From: Mycolicibacterium sp. 018/SC-01/001
Lineage (GTDB): Bacteria > Actinomycetota > Actinomycetes > Mycobacteriales > Mycobacteriaceae
Direction: 5' to 3'
Assembly (NCBI RefSeq): GCF_007096635.1
Contig: NZ_VKAA01000004.1
Span: forward strand, 62,001 to 126,000
DNA: 64,000 nucleotides
The notes beneath the pieces are model-generated. The model worked only from the letters and a program-made list of their open reading frames with translations, made no database searches and was not told the origin of the DNA. Made by a program: the position numbers and the translations under genes. Shown here in pieces: positions 26,402 to 34,874 of this stretch (positions are counted from its first letter, which is position 1; each line of letters opens with the position of its first letter).

Positions 26402-26863
26402 TCAGGACCTCGGTTGTAACCGCGCTGGTATCACTTGGTACTCCTGCCCCTGTGCCCGGAGTTCATCGAGCCATCGCCGATACGCAGGCTCGTATCCTGC
26501 GCCGGTTGTCCGGCCGGCATCTGTGAGCCGCAGCCACACCGTCCACGGCCACCCAGCATGGTCGTCGAAGTTGTCGATGTATTCCACCGTGAGCCGCTTC
26601 ATCGTCTCGGTCAGATCGGACCTCCAGGGCTCGAATCGTGAACCGTGACCTCTCAATACGCCGACTTCGGCCAACCGCTCACGAAGTAGGGATTCGACGA
26701 GACCGAGGGTTTTGCGCTGGGCGTCGATGAGAGCCGACGACGAGTTCTCCTCGGCGATATGACGATGCACATCCCACAGCTTCACCCAATCATGCTGACC
26801 TTCGACAAGCACTTTTTCACGCGCGGACAGCGCTTCAGGCTCTTCGATCCGCCCCGCGTCCAT
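26402..26863 (-). CDS. Putative immunity-like protein, DWV/WPW family member 2
   Basis: A 153-aa protein with the same landmarks as the gene at 21981: QHDWVKLWDVHRHI, LRERLAEVGVLRGHGSRFEPW, YIDNFDDHAGWPWTVWLRLTDAG. It is about 30 residues longer. The two are diverged, so this is an old duplication or separate acquisition. It is on the opposite strand, isolated from the array and between the HNH gene and a small gene beneath the NERD-helicase. No signal peptide is present. Role unknown; immunity function is inferred only from its relative. Confidence 0.7.
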   Translation of the reverse strand: MDAGRIEEPEALSAREKVLVEGQHDWVKLWDVHRHIAEENSSSALIDAQRKTLGLVESLLRERLAEVGVLRGHGSRFEPWRSDLTETMKRLTVEYIDNFDDHAGWPWTVWLRLTDAGRTTGAGYEPAYRRWLDELRAQGQEYQVIPARLQPRS

Positions 26864-26887
26864 GTTCTGAGCATAGAGAAGCGGTGG

Positions 26888-27289
26888 TCACCACACCCTG
26901 AGGGTTTGCGAGTCGGACGTACGCAGTAGTTCCAGCACAACAGGCCGATGTGATCGCACCACGACATCCGGGAAGAGTGCGAGGAGCGCGCAGACGAAGG
27001 CCGACCTCTTCACATTCAGCTCGCTGAGGAGATAGGGCTGACTGAGCTCTCCAGTCCGGCGGAGATGGTCCCACGCCCGCACGATCATCCAGCCAGGAAC
27101 GTACTGCGGACCGGTTCCAAGCCGCTTGGATCGGTCCGTCTCGACGTACACGCCCTCCCGGTCCACTGCCGCGATCCGATTGATCTGCTTGTTGGCGATC
27201 GTCTCGATCTCGTCCCCCGGCTGCACTGCTGCGGCGACACGATCGTAAAGATCGGAGCCCATCTCAGTGACGTACCGGCCCTCGCTCAC
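26888..27289 (-). CDS. Small protein coupled to the NERD-helicase
   Basis: A 133-aa protein with GTG start 27289 overlapping the NERD-helicase stop by four bases (GTGA). It begins with EGRYVTEMGSDLYDRVAAAVQPGDEIETIANKQINRIAAVDREGVYVET (written in parts), a beta-rich region, then VPGWMIVRAWDHLRRTG and a C-terminal helix-strand part with SAFVCALLALFPDVVV. No known family is recognised. Translational coupling indicates it works with the helicase-nuclease, perhaps as DNA-binding specificity or regulatory subunit. Confidence 0.65.
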   Translation of the reverse strand: MSEGRYVTEMGSDLYDRVAAAVQPGDEIETIANKQINRIAAVDREGVYVETDRSKRLGTGPQYVPGWMIVRAWDHLRRTGELSQPYLLSELNVKRSAFVCALLALFPDVVVRSHRPVVLELLRTSDSQTLRVW

Positions 27290-28938
27290 GGGATGTTCAG
27301 CCTCCGCGCCAAATCCGGTCCCCCGACCGCCCGCAGGAACTCGGGGTCACCGCACACGACGAGTTGGTCACGGGCGCGGGACAATCCGACGTAGAGGCGT
27401 TCCCTAGAGCGCTCGAACGCCGACTCTTCGTTGACGACGAGCACGACAGCGCGCCGTTCCAGGCCTTTGAATCCGAGGACATGTCCGTAGAAGACCTGAT
27501 CGGCGTCCCAGAAGCTGTCCCAGTACGCGGCGCTGCCGGCGGCTTGGCGTTCGCGCTGCTCGGGGTGGCGGCTGCCGGTCGTGAGCAGGGCGACGTCCTC
27601 GGGTCGCCACCCTTCGTCGAGCAGTGCGTCGACTTCGTCGTCGCCGACACCCATCGCGTCATCACGCGAGCAGGGCACGTACTTGACCGCCGGACCCTCC
27701 CCACCCAGAAACCGCATCGGGTGATCGACCAGAGGCTGGAACGCGTTGGCGATCTGCCGGGTGTTGCGCAGGTTGTGATCGAGGATCAGCGGTACGAGCG
27801 GCACCGGCGGGGAGCCGTGCCGGTCGAACACACGCTGCCCCTCGTCGGTGAACACGTAGATGCCGCCGGTCTCGTCGTCCTTCAGCGCCGCCAGCAGCGG
27901 GTCCCACCAGGCGTCGGCGAAGTCCTGCGCCTCGTCGACGACGATCGCGTCGAACCGGTGCCCGGGCTCGAGTTGCGCTGCCAATTCGGCCATCTGGCGC
28001 GGCAGGTCGCGCTCCCAGAACTGGACGGTCTCCTCGGTGCGCAGGGATTCGTCGGGGCCTTCCGGTGCACCCCACTTCTTTCCCAGGTCGTGGAACTCAC
28101 CCACATAGGCGGGTTGTTGGCGCCGGTTCCAGGCGCCGGTGATGCGCTCCAGATACGACGCGAGTCCGTGGGAGTAGCAGACGAGCGCGACGCGCTGGCC
28201 ATTGCGGGTGAGCCGGCGCGCCTGCTCCATCGCCAGGAAGGTCTTGCCGCTGCCGGCACCGCCGCGGATTTCCACCCGGTTGAGCAGCTTGATCGCGTCG
28301 AGGATCACGGACTGATGCTCGGTGAGAATGTCTGCGGCGTCCTCGTTTTCGAGGGCCCGGGCGACGACCTTGCGTTGTGGCAGGCCGCGGCCGCTGAGTG
28401 CGTCGGCGAGTTCGGCGATACCGTCGCGCGTGAGCAGGGGCCGGTCGAGCTCCTGGCTGACGAGGATGTGGCGCAGTTTGGCGCCGATCTCGGGCAGGTC
28501 GGTGCGGTCGATCACCTTCCAGCGTGGACAGTCGGGCAGCGCGAAGCCCTCGGGCAGGTCTGTGTTAGGCAGCACGACGACGTGGTCCCAGCGCAGCCGC
28601 TCCTGGGTCCACAGCGGGTCCTTCTCGATGAAGTCCCGCAGCGCATAGCACGCTTCGCGCGCCTGGCGCACGGGGTTGATCTTATGGTCGTGACCGCCGC
28701 GCCGCTGCCGCCACGTCTCCCCGTCGTGCCACACCTCGCCGCCTTTGACCTCGACGCACACGATGCCCGCGCCCTCGATCGCGACGAGGAAGTCGACCTC
28801 GTGATCCTTGAGGTGGTCGGTGACCCGCTTGCCCGGGATCACGAGGTCACCGGGCTCGAGCCGATCGATGAGGGCCTGCCACACCTTGCGCTCGGCCCCG
28901 TTGGCCAGCCGTGGCGTCTCGGACACGGTGATGGTCAT
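27286..28938 (-). CDS. NERD nuclease-domain / SF1-like helicase protein
   Basis: A 550-aa protein. Residues about 15-125 form a NERD domain: GAERKVWQAL, then EVDFLVAIEGAGIVCVEVKGG, in which D, E and K of the PD-(D/E)xK-like site are present. Residues about 225-545 are a superfamily-1 helicase: Walker A GGAGSGKT, Walker B IVVDEAQD, motif III-like YVFTDEGQRVF, and the motif VI-like ERLYVGLSRARDQL. The combination suggests DNA cleavage coupled to translocation, as in defence or repair. It is coupled to the downstream small gene. The helicase part is shorter than in UvrD, as usual for this class. Confidence 0.9.
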   Translation of the reverse strand: MTITVSETPRLANGAERKVWQALIDRLEPGDLVIPGKRVTDHLKDHEVDFLVAIEGAGIVCVEVKGGEVWHDGETWRQRRGGHDHKINPVRQAREACYALRDFIEKDPLWTQERLRWDHVVVLPNTDLPEGFALPDCPRWKVIDRTDLPEIGAKLRHILVSQELDRPLLTRDGIAELADALSGRGLPQRKVVARALENEDAADILTEHQSVILDAIKLLNRVEIRGGAGSGKTFLAMEQARRLTRNGQRVALVCYSHGLASYLERITGAWNRRQQPAYVGEFHDLGKKWGAPEGPDESLRTEETVQFWERDLPRQMAELAAQLEPGHRFDAIVVDEAQDFADAWWDPLLAALKDDETGGIYVFTDEGQRVFDRHGSPPVPLVPLILDHNLRNTRQIANAFQPLVDHPMRFLGGEGPAVKYVPCSRDDAMGVGDDEVDALLDEGWRPEDVALLTTGSRHPEQRERQAAGSAAYWDSFWDADQVFYGHVLGFKGLERRAVVLVVNEESAFERSRERLYVGLSRARDQLVVCGDPEFLRAVGGPDLARRLNIP

Positions 28939-29182
28939 GCGTCGCTCCCCCTCGAGTTGCTCCGATGGTAGCGAGGGCTTGAGACACCGATGTCGAGACG
29001 CGGCCTCTTGTGTCGCACCCCCTCCCTACACTGAAGGAGCTCACGAGCGGACGACTGTTCGGGTACCTGGCCCGTCGTCCCGGCAACCGCGCAACACCGC
29101 ACGGTGCCCCAGGGGAAGAGCCGGCACGCTCCGGCGTGCAAGCGGTGGACGCCCGGACGCGGCGTCGCCAGAAGGTCGAAAG

Positions 29183-29764
29183 ATGCCGGACCACATCATC
29201 ACTCCCACCGATGCCGCGGTGCGCCGACGCGTCGACGTGCTCTCCGTCCACATCCCGTGCGGCGGCATCCGAGGCCCCGTACGACGAGGCGAACAGCCGC
29301 GCTGGCAGTCTTGCCGGTGCGAAGACAATCCCGTGCGTTGGGACGGGGTCGACGTGTCGCGCGAGCACGACTTGTGCATCGTTTGCTTCCGCGCCACGGC
29401 CGGCGGTTCGTCGCGCTGGGCCTGGCTGGCGTGCCAGGACTGCCGGGCCGTCAACGCAGCGATCGCCGAGGTTTGGGGGTTCGCACCGGTGCGGCTCGGT
29501 CGGCACAGCCTGATGCACGGCGTCGGAGTTCGCGCCGACGCTCCGCCTCATATCCGCGGCGAGGAGGCCGCGCGTCTGACGGAGTTCGCCCGCGGCGATG
29601 TGCGCCTGCGCGACTGGCGTCGCACCGAATACCCGAGGCTCGCCGCGCGCTTCGATCCTCTCGCGGATGTCCCGTTGGCGGTCTGGACGCGGCAGCATCC
29701 TGGTGGCCGGGAAGCCTCGCGGGATGCGTTCGCCCGACTGCTCGGCCCGGTTCGGCCACTCTGA
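29183..29764 (+). CDS. Small Cys-rich, zinc-binding-like protein
   Basis: A 193-aa protein from ATG 29183. Three cysteine pairs or near-pairs (SCRCED, CIVCFR, CQDCRAV, residues about 46-90) suggest a zinc ribbon or zinc finger of mixed spacing. The remaining C-terminal half is basic and helical with no catalytic motif. Neighbours are the NERD-helicase and a small acidic protein on the plus strand. The cysteines indicate metal-dependent folding; DNA binding or protein contact is an inference. The 244 bases upstream (28939-29182) show no further gene. Confidence 0.55.
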   Translation: MPDHIITPTDAAVRRRVDVLSVHIPCGGIRGPVRRGEQPRWQSCRCEDNPVRWDGVDVSREHDLCIVCFRATAGGSSRWAWLACQDCRAVNAAIAEVWGFAPVRLGRHSLMHGVGVRADAPPHIRGEEAARLTEFARGDVRLRDWRRTEYPRLAARFDPLADVPLAVWTRQHPGGREASRDAFARLLGPVRPL

Positions 29765-29876
29765 CCGCGCAAACCGATCCGCCGAACCGTTCTGTAACCG
29801 ACAATGCAATCAACAGGGGTGAGCATGATTGACGACGACGACTACGTCCGCAGCGCGAGCACCAGGGGATGTCGTG

Positions 29877-30281
29877 ATGCAGGCCGATGAGCCCACCGGC
29901 GCCGCGAGCGGCAAGCGTTCGGTCCCCACGTTCGGTCGTGGGATTCGCTTGCATGCGGGAACGACGTCCAATCCGGTGACGGGGACGAGCGACGACTACT
30001 CCGTCTACGCCTATTACAGCCCCGATGACGGCTTCTTCGAACTGAGCACACATGACGACGGTCACTGGCCGGTCGATGAGTATCACCAGGCTCATTGGGT
30101 GGAGGCGGACGACATAGCCGTCCTGCTGCACGTGCTGGGTGGGGACAGTGACGCAGACCCCGCCGAGCTATTCGCTCGGCGCGTGCACGACGGGAGCATC
30201 GGACTCAAAGACGCTCCGAAGTGGCTCTCGCGCAACGCCATCCCGTACTCGTCCGGATCGCAGTCCGTGAGCAACCTCTAG
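29877..30281 (+). CDS. Small hypothetical protein
   Basis: A 134-aa protein. I choose ATG 29877 because AGGGG lies 8 bases upstream; a TTG at 29829 and GTG at 29874 are alternatives. It has an acidic, aromatic middle with DDYSVYAYYSPDDGFFELSTHDD and WVEADDIAVLLHVLGG. No signal peptide, membrane segment or known motif is visible. The tail SSGSQSVSNL is plain. It lies tail to tail with the NrtR-like gene. No function is assignable. Confidence 0.55.
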   Translation: MQADEPTGAASGKRSVPTFGRGIRLHAGTTSNPVTGTSDDYSVYAYYSPDDGFFELSTHDDGHWPVDEYHQAHWVEADDIAVLLHVLGGDSDADPAELFARRVHDGSIGLKDAPKWLSRNAIPYSSGSQSVSNL

Positions 30282-30313
30282 GCAGAGCGGCCCCGGATCG
30301 TGAGGTGTGGGAA

Positions 30314-30958
30314 CTACATCCGGCGAAACAGCTCGGCCGGTCGGCCTCGGCCGCCCCGGGTCACCGCGCCGGTGGCGACGAGCTGCGGTTCCATTGCCCG
30401 TCGGAACGAATCGCGTTGCAGCTCCCGCCCGGCGACGCGCTGGTGCACCAGCCACAGGTCGCGGATGGTGAACTCCTCGCCGAGGAGCTGGTCCGGATCG
30501 GGCCACTGCGCGTAGCGGCTCTGCAGGTGCTCGACGGCGCGCGCGATGATGCTGACGTGGTCGTAGGGCAAGCGGCCCGGGGAGTCCACCGGCATCAAGC
30601 GGGTGTCGTCGGCGAACCTGCTCTCCAACCGGTCCGGCTGGACGACGTCGACGTGCGCGACCGACAGCACCCAGCCGCGATCGTCCCGGTCGGGGTCGTC
30701 GAAGACGTGCAACTGGCGCGGGTGCAGGCCCGACACGTTGGCCTTATCCCGCAGTGACCGGTCGCCCGCGTCGGCGAGCCTCTCCCCCTCGTGTAGGAAC
30801 GTTCCCGGCAGACCCCACCCCCGCCGGTTCTCCCGACGCACCTGCAGCACGACCAACCCGAGCCGCTCGTCGAGCGTCAGCACCGCCGTGTCGACGGCCA
30901 CCGACGGGCGGGGGTAGTCAATCAGCGTCCGGCCGCTGCTGTCTCGGTAAGCGTTCAT
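30314..30958 (-). CDS. NrtR-like Nudix-domain transcriptional regulator
   Basis: A 214-aa protein with a Nudix domain and a C-terminal winged helix. The Nudix part has WGLPGTFLHEGERLADAGDRSL; the catalytic RE-x-x-EE of the Nudix box is replaced (GDRSLRDKANVSG), so it is probably non-catalytic and used for ligand sensing, as in NrtR. The winged helix is in FTIRDLWLVHQRVAGRELQRDSFRRAM, ending GRGRPAELFRRM. NrtR proteins bind ADP-ribose or related NAD metabolites and regulate NAD genes. It is divergent from the ADP-ribosylglycohydrolase gene, and a perfect palindrome lies between them. Confidence 0.82.
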   Translation of the reverse strand: MNAYRDSSGRTLIDYPRPSVAVDTAVLTLDERLGLVVLQVRRENRRGWGLPGTFLHEGERLADAGDRSLRDKANVSGLHPRQLHVFDDPDRDDRGWVLSVAHVDVVQPDRLESRFADDTRLMPVDSPGRLPYDHVSIIARAVEHLQSRYAQWPDPDQLLGEEFTIRDLWLVHQRVAGRELQRDSFRRAMEPQLVATGAVTRGGRGRPAELFRRM

Positions 30959-30985
30959 GTCAGGGGTTTAGCGTACAGTGACCTT

Positions 30986-31007
30986 ATTAGAGCAGAATTG
31001 CTCTAAT
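30986..31007. promoter_or_regulatory. NrtR-like operator palindrome
   Basis: ATTAGAGCA-GAAT-TGCTCTAAT has perfect 9-base arms. It lies 28 bases upstream of the NrtR-like start and 22 bases before the glycohydrolase start, so one dimer could cover both promoters. It is AT-rich within GC-rich surroundings. Known NrtR sites are also long AT-rich palindromes of similar length, though the exact bases differ among lineages. Confidence 0.8.
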
Positions 31008-31029
31008 TCTGAGACGGGGGTGATCTGAC

Positions 31030-32472
31030 ATGACGTCACGAGACGATCGCATCGAAGGCGTACTGCTGGCGACGGCGGCGGGTGACGCGCTCGGCGCGCC
31101 CTACGAATTCCAGCCGCCGCGCGGCCCGGAGCTCGACGTGGTTATGGCCGGCGGAGGTCCGTGGGAGCCCGGCGAGTGGACCGATGACACCGCGATGGCC
31201 ATCGCCATCGCCGAGGTCGCTGCCACGGGAGCCGATCTGCGCGACGAGACCGCCCAGGACGCCATCGTCGCGCGGTGGCGCGCGTGGTCCCGGGGCGCCA
31301 AGGACGTCGGGATCCAGACCGGTTCGGTGCTGCGGTCGGCGACGATCGGTGACGTCATCACCGCCGAGCGGGCGCGCGCCGCGGCGGAGCACCTGCACCG
31401 TCAGAGCGGGCGCAGCGCGGGCAACGGATCGCTGATGCGGACCGCGCCGGTCGCGCTGGCCTACCTCGACGACGAGGAAGCAATGGCGCAGGCGGCTCGG
31501 TCGCTCAGCGCTCTGACGCACTACGACCCGGAGGCGGGTGACGCATGTGTGTTGTGGTGCAGCGCGATTCGTCATGCTGTCCTGACGGGCGAGCTCGACG
31601 CCCGCGTCGGATTAAGCCATCTTGACCCGCAGACCCACGGTGTGTGGGCCGACCGGCTCGATGTCGCCGAGGCGTCGCGGCCGGCGGACTTTCCGAACAA
31701 TGGCTGGGTTGTGTCCGCGCTGCAAGCGGCGTTGTCGGCGATCGCGACGACGCCGGTATTCAGCGACGATCCGGCGTCGGGTGTGTTCCGGGCCGATCAT
31801 CTGCGCCTGGCGTTGGACGCGGCGGTGCGGGCGGGCTTCGACACCGACACCGTCGCGGCCATCGCCGGCGGATTGTTGGGTGCAGCACATGGGGCGTCGG
31901 CGGTTCCCTTGGAGTGGCGCGCGCAGCTGCACGGGTGGCCGGGTGCGTCGGCGCGAGACCTGACGACGATGGCGCGGCTGATCGCGCGGGGCGGCAAGCC
32001 GGACCGGTTCGATCCGCGCTACCCGGGTTATCGGGTCGGTGCGTTGGCGGCGCACCCGTTCGACGATCGGGTGCTGCTGGGCGGCATCGGCGCACTGCGG
32101 GATCTGCCCGACGGCGTCGACGCAGTGGTGTCGCTGTGCCGGATCGGTGACGACGACGTGCGCCGCGACATCCCCCACGTGGAGGTGCGGTTGATCGACC
32201 GGCCGGATTCCGATGACAACCCGCATCTGGAGTTTGTACTGCTGGAGGCAGTGAAGGCGGTCGAGCGATTCCGCCGCGACGGCCGAACCGTGCTGGTGCA
32301 TTGCGTCGAGGCCCTCAGTCGCACACCCAGCGTGGGAGCACTCTACGGCGCACGGCTGCAGGGTGTTTCGGCCGACGAAGCGCTGCGCGCTGTGCAGGGC
32401 GCGTTGCCGTCGGCATCACCGAATCCCGCGTTCCGGGAAGCACTGCGGCGCCTGATGCCTAACGAGTTCTGA
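31030..32472 (+). CDS. ADP-ribosylglycohydrolase fused to a dual-specificity phosphatase-like domain
   Basis: A 480-aa protein with two domains. Residues 1-330: ADP-ribosylglycohydrolase, with metal motifs GDALGAPYEF, EWTDDTAMAIAIAE and the C-terminal GFDTDTVAAIAGGLLGAAHGAS. Residues about 345-480: tyrosine/dual-specificity phosphatase-like, with the active-site loop VHCVEALSRTPS (C-x5-R). The first domain should remove ADP-ribose from proteins or small substrates, and the second may remove phosphate from the same or a linked substrate. Regulation by the divergent NrtR-like protein would tie it to NAD or ADP-ribose levels. The start ATG has GGGGGTGATC just upstream. Confidence 0.9.
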   Translation: MTSRDDRIEGVLLATAAGDALGAPYEFQPPRGPELDVVMAGGGPWEPGEWTDDTAMAIAIAEVAATGADLRDETAQDAIVARWRAWSRGAKDVGIQTGSVLRSATIGDVITAERARAAAEHLHRQSGRSAGNGSLMRTAPVALAYLDDEEAMAQAARSLSALTHYDPEAGDACVLWCSAIRHAVLTGELDARVGLSHLDPQTHGVWADRLDVAEASRPADFPNNGWVVSALQAALSAIATTPVFSDDPASGVFRADHLRLALDAAVRAGFDTDTVAAIAGGLLGAAHGASAVPLEWRAQLHGWPGASARDLTTMARLIARGGKPDRFDPRYPGYRVGALAAHPFDDRVLLGGIGALRDLPDGVDAVVSLCRIGDDDVRRDIPHVEVRLIDRPDSDDNPHLEFVLLEAVKAVERFRRDGRTVLVHCVEALSRTPSVGALYGARLQGVSADEALRAVQGALPSASPNPAFREALRRLMPNEF

Positions 32473-32497
32473 TGTTCACGATGAAGGAGGGGGAACG

Positions 32498-33514
32498 ATG
32501 ACATTTTCGACGTACGAGGGGTACGACATCATCGGCGATGTCCACGGTTGCGCGGACCAGCTCGAGGAATTGCTGGCCGCGATGGGCTATCGGCGTGCGG
32601 GCACGGGTGGTGAGTACCGACATCCGCGCCGGCAGGCGATCTTCGTCGGCGATCTGATCGACCGCGGTGACTATCAGTTGGAAACGCTGCGGCTGGTCAA
32701 GCAGATGGTCGATGCGGGCAGCGCGCAGATCGTCATGGGCAACCACGAGTTCAATGCGCTGGCCTATCACACGGAGTGGCCGCAGGGCAGCGGGAAGTTC
32801 CTGCGTCCGCACGACGATCCCGACGACGAGCGGTCAGAGAAGAATGCCCGCCAACACAAGGCATTTCTCGAGCAAGTCACGGGTGCGGACCGCGACGACT
32901 ACCTGGAATGGTTCGCAACGCTGCCACTCTGGCTCGATCTTGGCGGACTCCGGGTGGTTCATGCATGCTGGCACGAGGAGTCGATGGCGGTGGTCGAGCA
33001 GCGGTGCGGCTCCAGCGCGCCGTTCGCGAACCTCGAGCATCTCGTCGCGGCCAGCGATCCGAAGGACGATCCCTACGAGGCAGTCGAGACACTGCTGAAA
33101 GGCCCGGAGATCAGTCTGGTCGAGCACCATCAGGAGCCGTACCGGGACAAGGACGGTCACTTGAGAAAAAGCGCCCGGATGCAGTGGTGGAACAGCGGCG
33201 GACGCACGCTGCGTGATCTCGCGGAGATGGGCGGCAACTTCAACACGATGTCCGGTGAGCCGTACCCCCCGCTACCGGAGCTGGAGGTGCCAGCCGGGGA
33301 GCGGAGGTACACCTACAGCGGTCAGGTTCCTGTTTTCTATGGCCACTACTGGCGGCAGGGCCGCCCCGATCGCGGTCTCGACTGGACCGATTACACCGCG
33401 TGCGTGGACTTCAGCGCGGTGAAGGGTGGACGGTTGACGGCGTACCGATGGACGGGTGAGGAGAAAATTCGCGTCGAGAACTTCGTCACGGGGCGAGGCT
33501 CTTGCCGCCTATGA
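32498..33514 (+). CDS. Calcineurin-like (PPP-type) metallophosphoesterase
   Basis: A 338-aa protein, 25 bases after the glycohydrolase-phosphatase gene with GAAGGAGGGGG before its ATG. All PPP-family metal motifs are present: GDVHG (about residue 13), GDLIDRGD (about 51), GNHEF (about 80), then HACWHEE (about 155). It should hydrolyse phosphomonoesters or nucleotides, possibly diadenosine tetraphosphate as in PrpE-type proteins. The C-terminal part with YTYSGQVPVFYGHYWRQGRP includes the last metal-ligand His region. It is probably co-transcribed with the upstream gene, linking phosphate and ADP-ribose removal. Confidence 0.9.
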   Translation: MTFSTYEGYDIIGDVHGCADQLEELLAAMGYRRAGTGGEYRHPRRQAIFVGDLIDRGDYQLETLRLVKQMVDAGSAQIVMGNHEFNALAYHTEWPQGSGKFLRPHDDPDDERSEKNARQHKAFLEQVTGADRDDYLEWFATLPLWLDLGGLRVVHACWHEESMAVVEQRCGSSAPFANLEHLVAASDPKDDPYEAVETLLKGPEISLVEHHQEPYRDKDGHLRKSARMQWWNSGGRTLRDLAEMGGNFNTMSGEPYPPLPELEVPAGERRYTYSGQVPVFYGHYWRQGRPDRGLDWTDYTACVDFSAVKGGRLTAYRWTGEEKIRVENFVTGRGSCRL

Positions 33515-33709
33515 GTTCACTGCCGCCAATCGCACACGCAAATGCGTCCCGGTGCGCGCGCGGAATTCTGTTACTCAAGATCAGACTAGGGTCCGCGCAC
33601 AATCGGCACTCAATTGGACGTTTGTCACCGCAGGGAACCTACTTGTCGGTACCCACCCTAATACTGACTGGCTCGCTGGATAGCCCAGGCCGAGCGAAAG
33701 GGCACTGCG

Positions 33710-34410
33710 ATGGGGACGCGAATCGCGACTCTCAACATCCGGCACGGCGCCACCAAATCCGCGGAAGCGCTTGCCGCCCGACTGCTCGGCTACGACGCGG
33801 ACATTCTGATGGTCACCGAGTTCCGCGCCAACGCTGTCGGCGAGCGGCTGATCGACGGCCTTGTCCAGGTCGGCTATGACACCTCGCATCCCGAGGTCGG
33901 GGCGAAGGAGAACACCGTGCTGATCGCGGCGCGCGGCGGCATCCGCCGATCTTGGGTGTTCGACGAGTCGCTCGACCGACGGCACCTGTGGTGCGCCGAG
34001 ATCGACGGCGCCTGTGTGTGCGGGGTGTACATGCCGCAGAGCACCGCGAAACTCCCCAATTGGGAGACGCTGATCAACGGAGCCAAGACCTCCGGCATAG
34101 ATCTGTTGGTCGGCGATTTAACACCGGTAACAACGAGCTCGACAAGGCGCCGCGGGGAGCCAAATTCATCGGCCCCGAGTTGCCGGGGCGGCTGATCGCG
34201 TCCGGCTACACCGATATGTGGCGGTCGCTGCATCCTGGCGTCCGTGAGTACTCGTGGTTCAGCCGGCCCGGCAACAACGGGTTCCGGCTCGACTACGTCT
34301 TCGCGGGGCCAGATCTGGCGCGGCAGATCAGTTTTTGCGAGTTCGATCACGCGCCACGGACAACCGGCGAAAGCGATCACTCAGGCCTGGTGGCATTGGT
34401 GGGGGACTGA
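33710..34410 (+). pseudogene. Endonuclease/exonuclease/phosphatase-family gene with one-base frameshift
   Basis: Two reading frames join into one EEP-family protein of about 233 aa. The first frame (from ATG 33710) has TLNIRHG, ADILMVTEFRA and LLVGD. The second, from 34120 on, has NTGNNELDKAPRG, YTDMWRSLHPG and the closing ESDHSGLVALV, where DHSG is the catalytic SDH motif. The expected GDFNTG would be restored by one extra base near 34118-34120 (GATTT-AACACC). Either a genuine inactivating deletion or a sequencing error. Upstream 33515-33709 holds no gene. Confidence 0.8.
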
Positions 34411-34442
34411 CGAGGGGACAACCCTATCCGCAGTTATCGCGG

Positions 34443-34463
34443 ATACCGCATATTTTGCGGTAT
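34443..34463. promoter_or_regulatory. Palindromic operator overlapping a likely -10 box
   Basis: ATACCGCA-TATTT-TGCGGTAT has perfect 8-base arms, 8 bases before the ATG at 34472. It overlaps TATGAT, a strong -10 candidate, so a bound protein would block initiation. The very short leader suggests leaderless or near-leaderless transcription, common in mycobacteria. The adjacent HTH-like protein is the natural candidate repressor. Confidence 0.75.
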
Positions 34464-34471
34464 GATGGCAC

Positions 34472-34852
34472 ATGTCCAACCGGTACGACCGTATCCGCGC
34501 CGACCTCGCGCGCGCAGAGACTGCACCATCCGCAGACCAAGCGCTCCGACACCTCCGTTCGGCACTGACGGAAGTCAGCCTCCTACTCGATGAGCAACTT
34601 GCCCGCGCTGTCGTCGACGACGAGATGTCGATCGCAGCAGCCGGAAAAAGCGCGGGCCTCACCGAAAACGCCGTCGGCCCACGCCTCGCTAGCACACCCC
34701 GACTCAACCCTTACGCCAGCAACGGAGCCCGCCTCACCGCCGAAGATGTCAAACGTGCCCGCAATGACAAGCACGCCCGCAACCCACTACCACCCGCTAC
34801 GCCGGCAGAGCCGATGCGCTTCAAACCACGCCGAAAACCCAAGCCGCGCTAG
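34472..34852 (+). CDS. Small HTH-like protein
   Basis: A 126-aa protein. The middle has MSIAAAGKSAGLTENAVGPRL (about residues 52-72), which reads as a helix-turn-helix: AAGKSAG as first helix and turn, TENAVGPRLA as recognition helix. The N-terminus is helical (IRADLARAETAPSADQALRHLRSALTEVSLLL in parts). The C-terminal 40 residues are very basic (MRFKPRRKPKPR). Probably it binds DNA, perhaps its own promoter palindrome, and also controls the vWA protein 22 bases downstream. Confidence 0.65.
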   Translation: MSNRYDRIRADLARAETAPSADQALRHLRSALTEVSLLLDEQLARAVVDDEMSIAAAGKSAGLTENAVGPRLASTPRLNPYASNGARLTAEDVKRARNDKHARNPLPPATPAEPMRFKPRRKPKPR

Positions 34853-34874
34853 CCACTAATCGAAAGGACCAACG

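Noticed and set aside
29825..29890. 22-codon leader-like frame (MIDDDDYV start) before the small protein at 29877
   Set aside because: It has an SD-like stretch but no other sign of function, and it overlaps alternative starts of the real gene.
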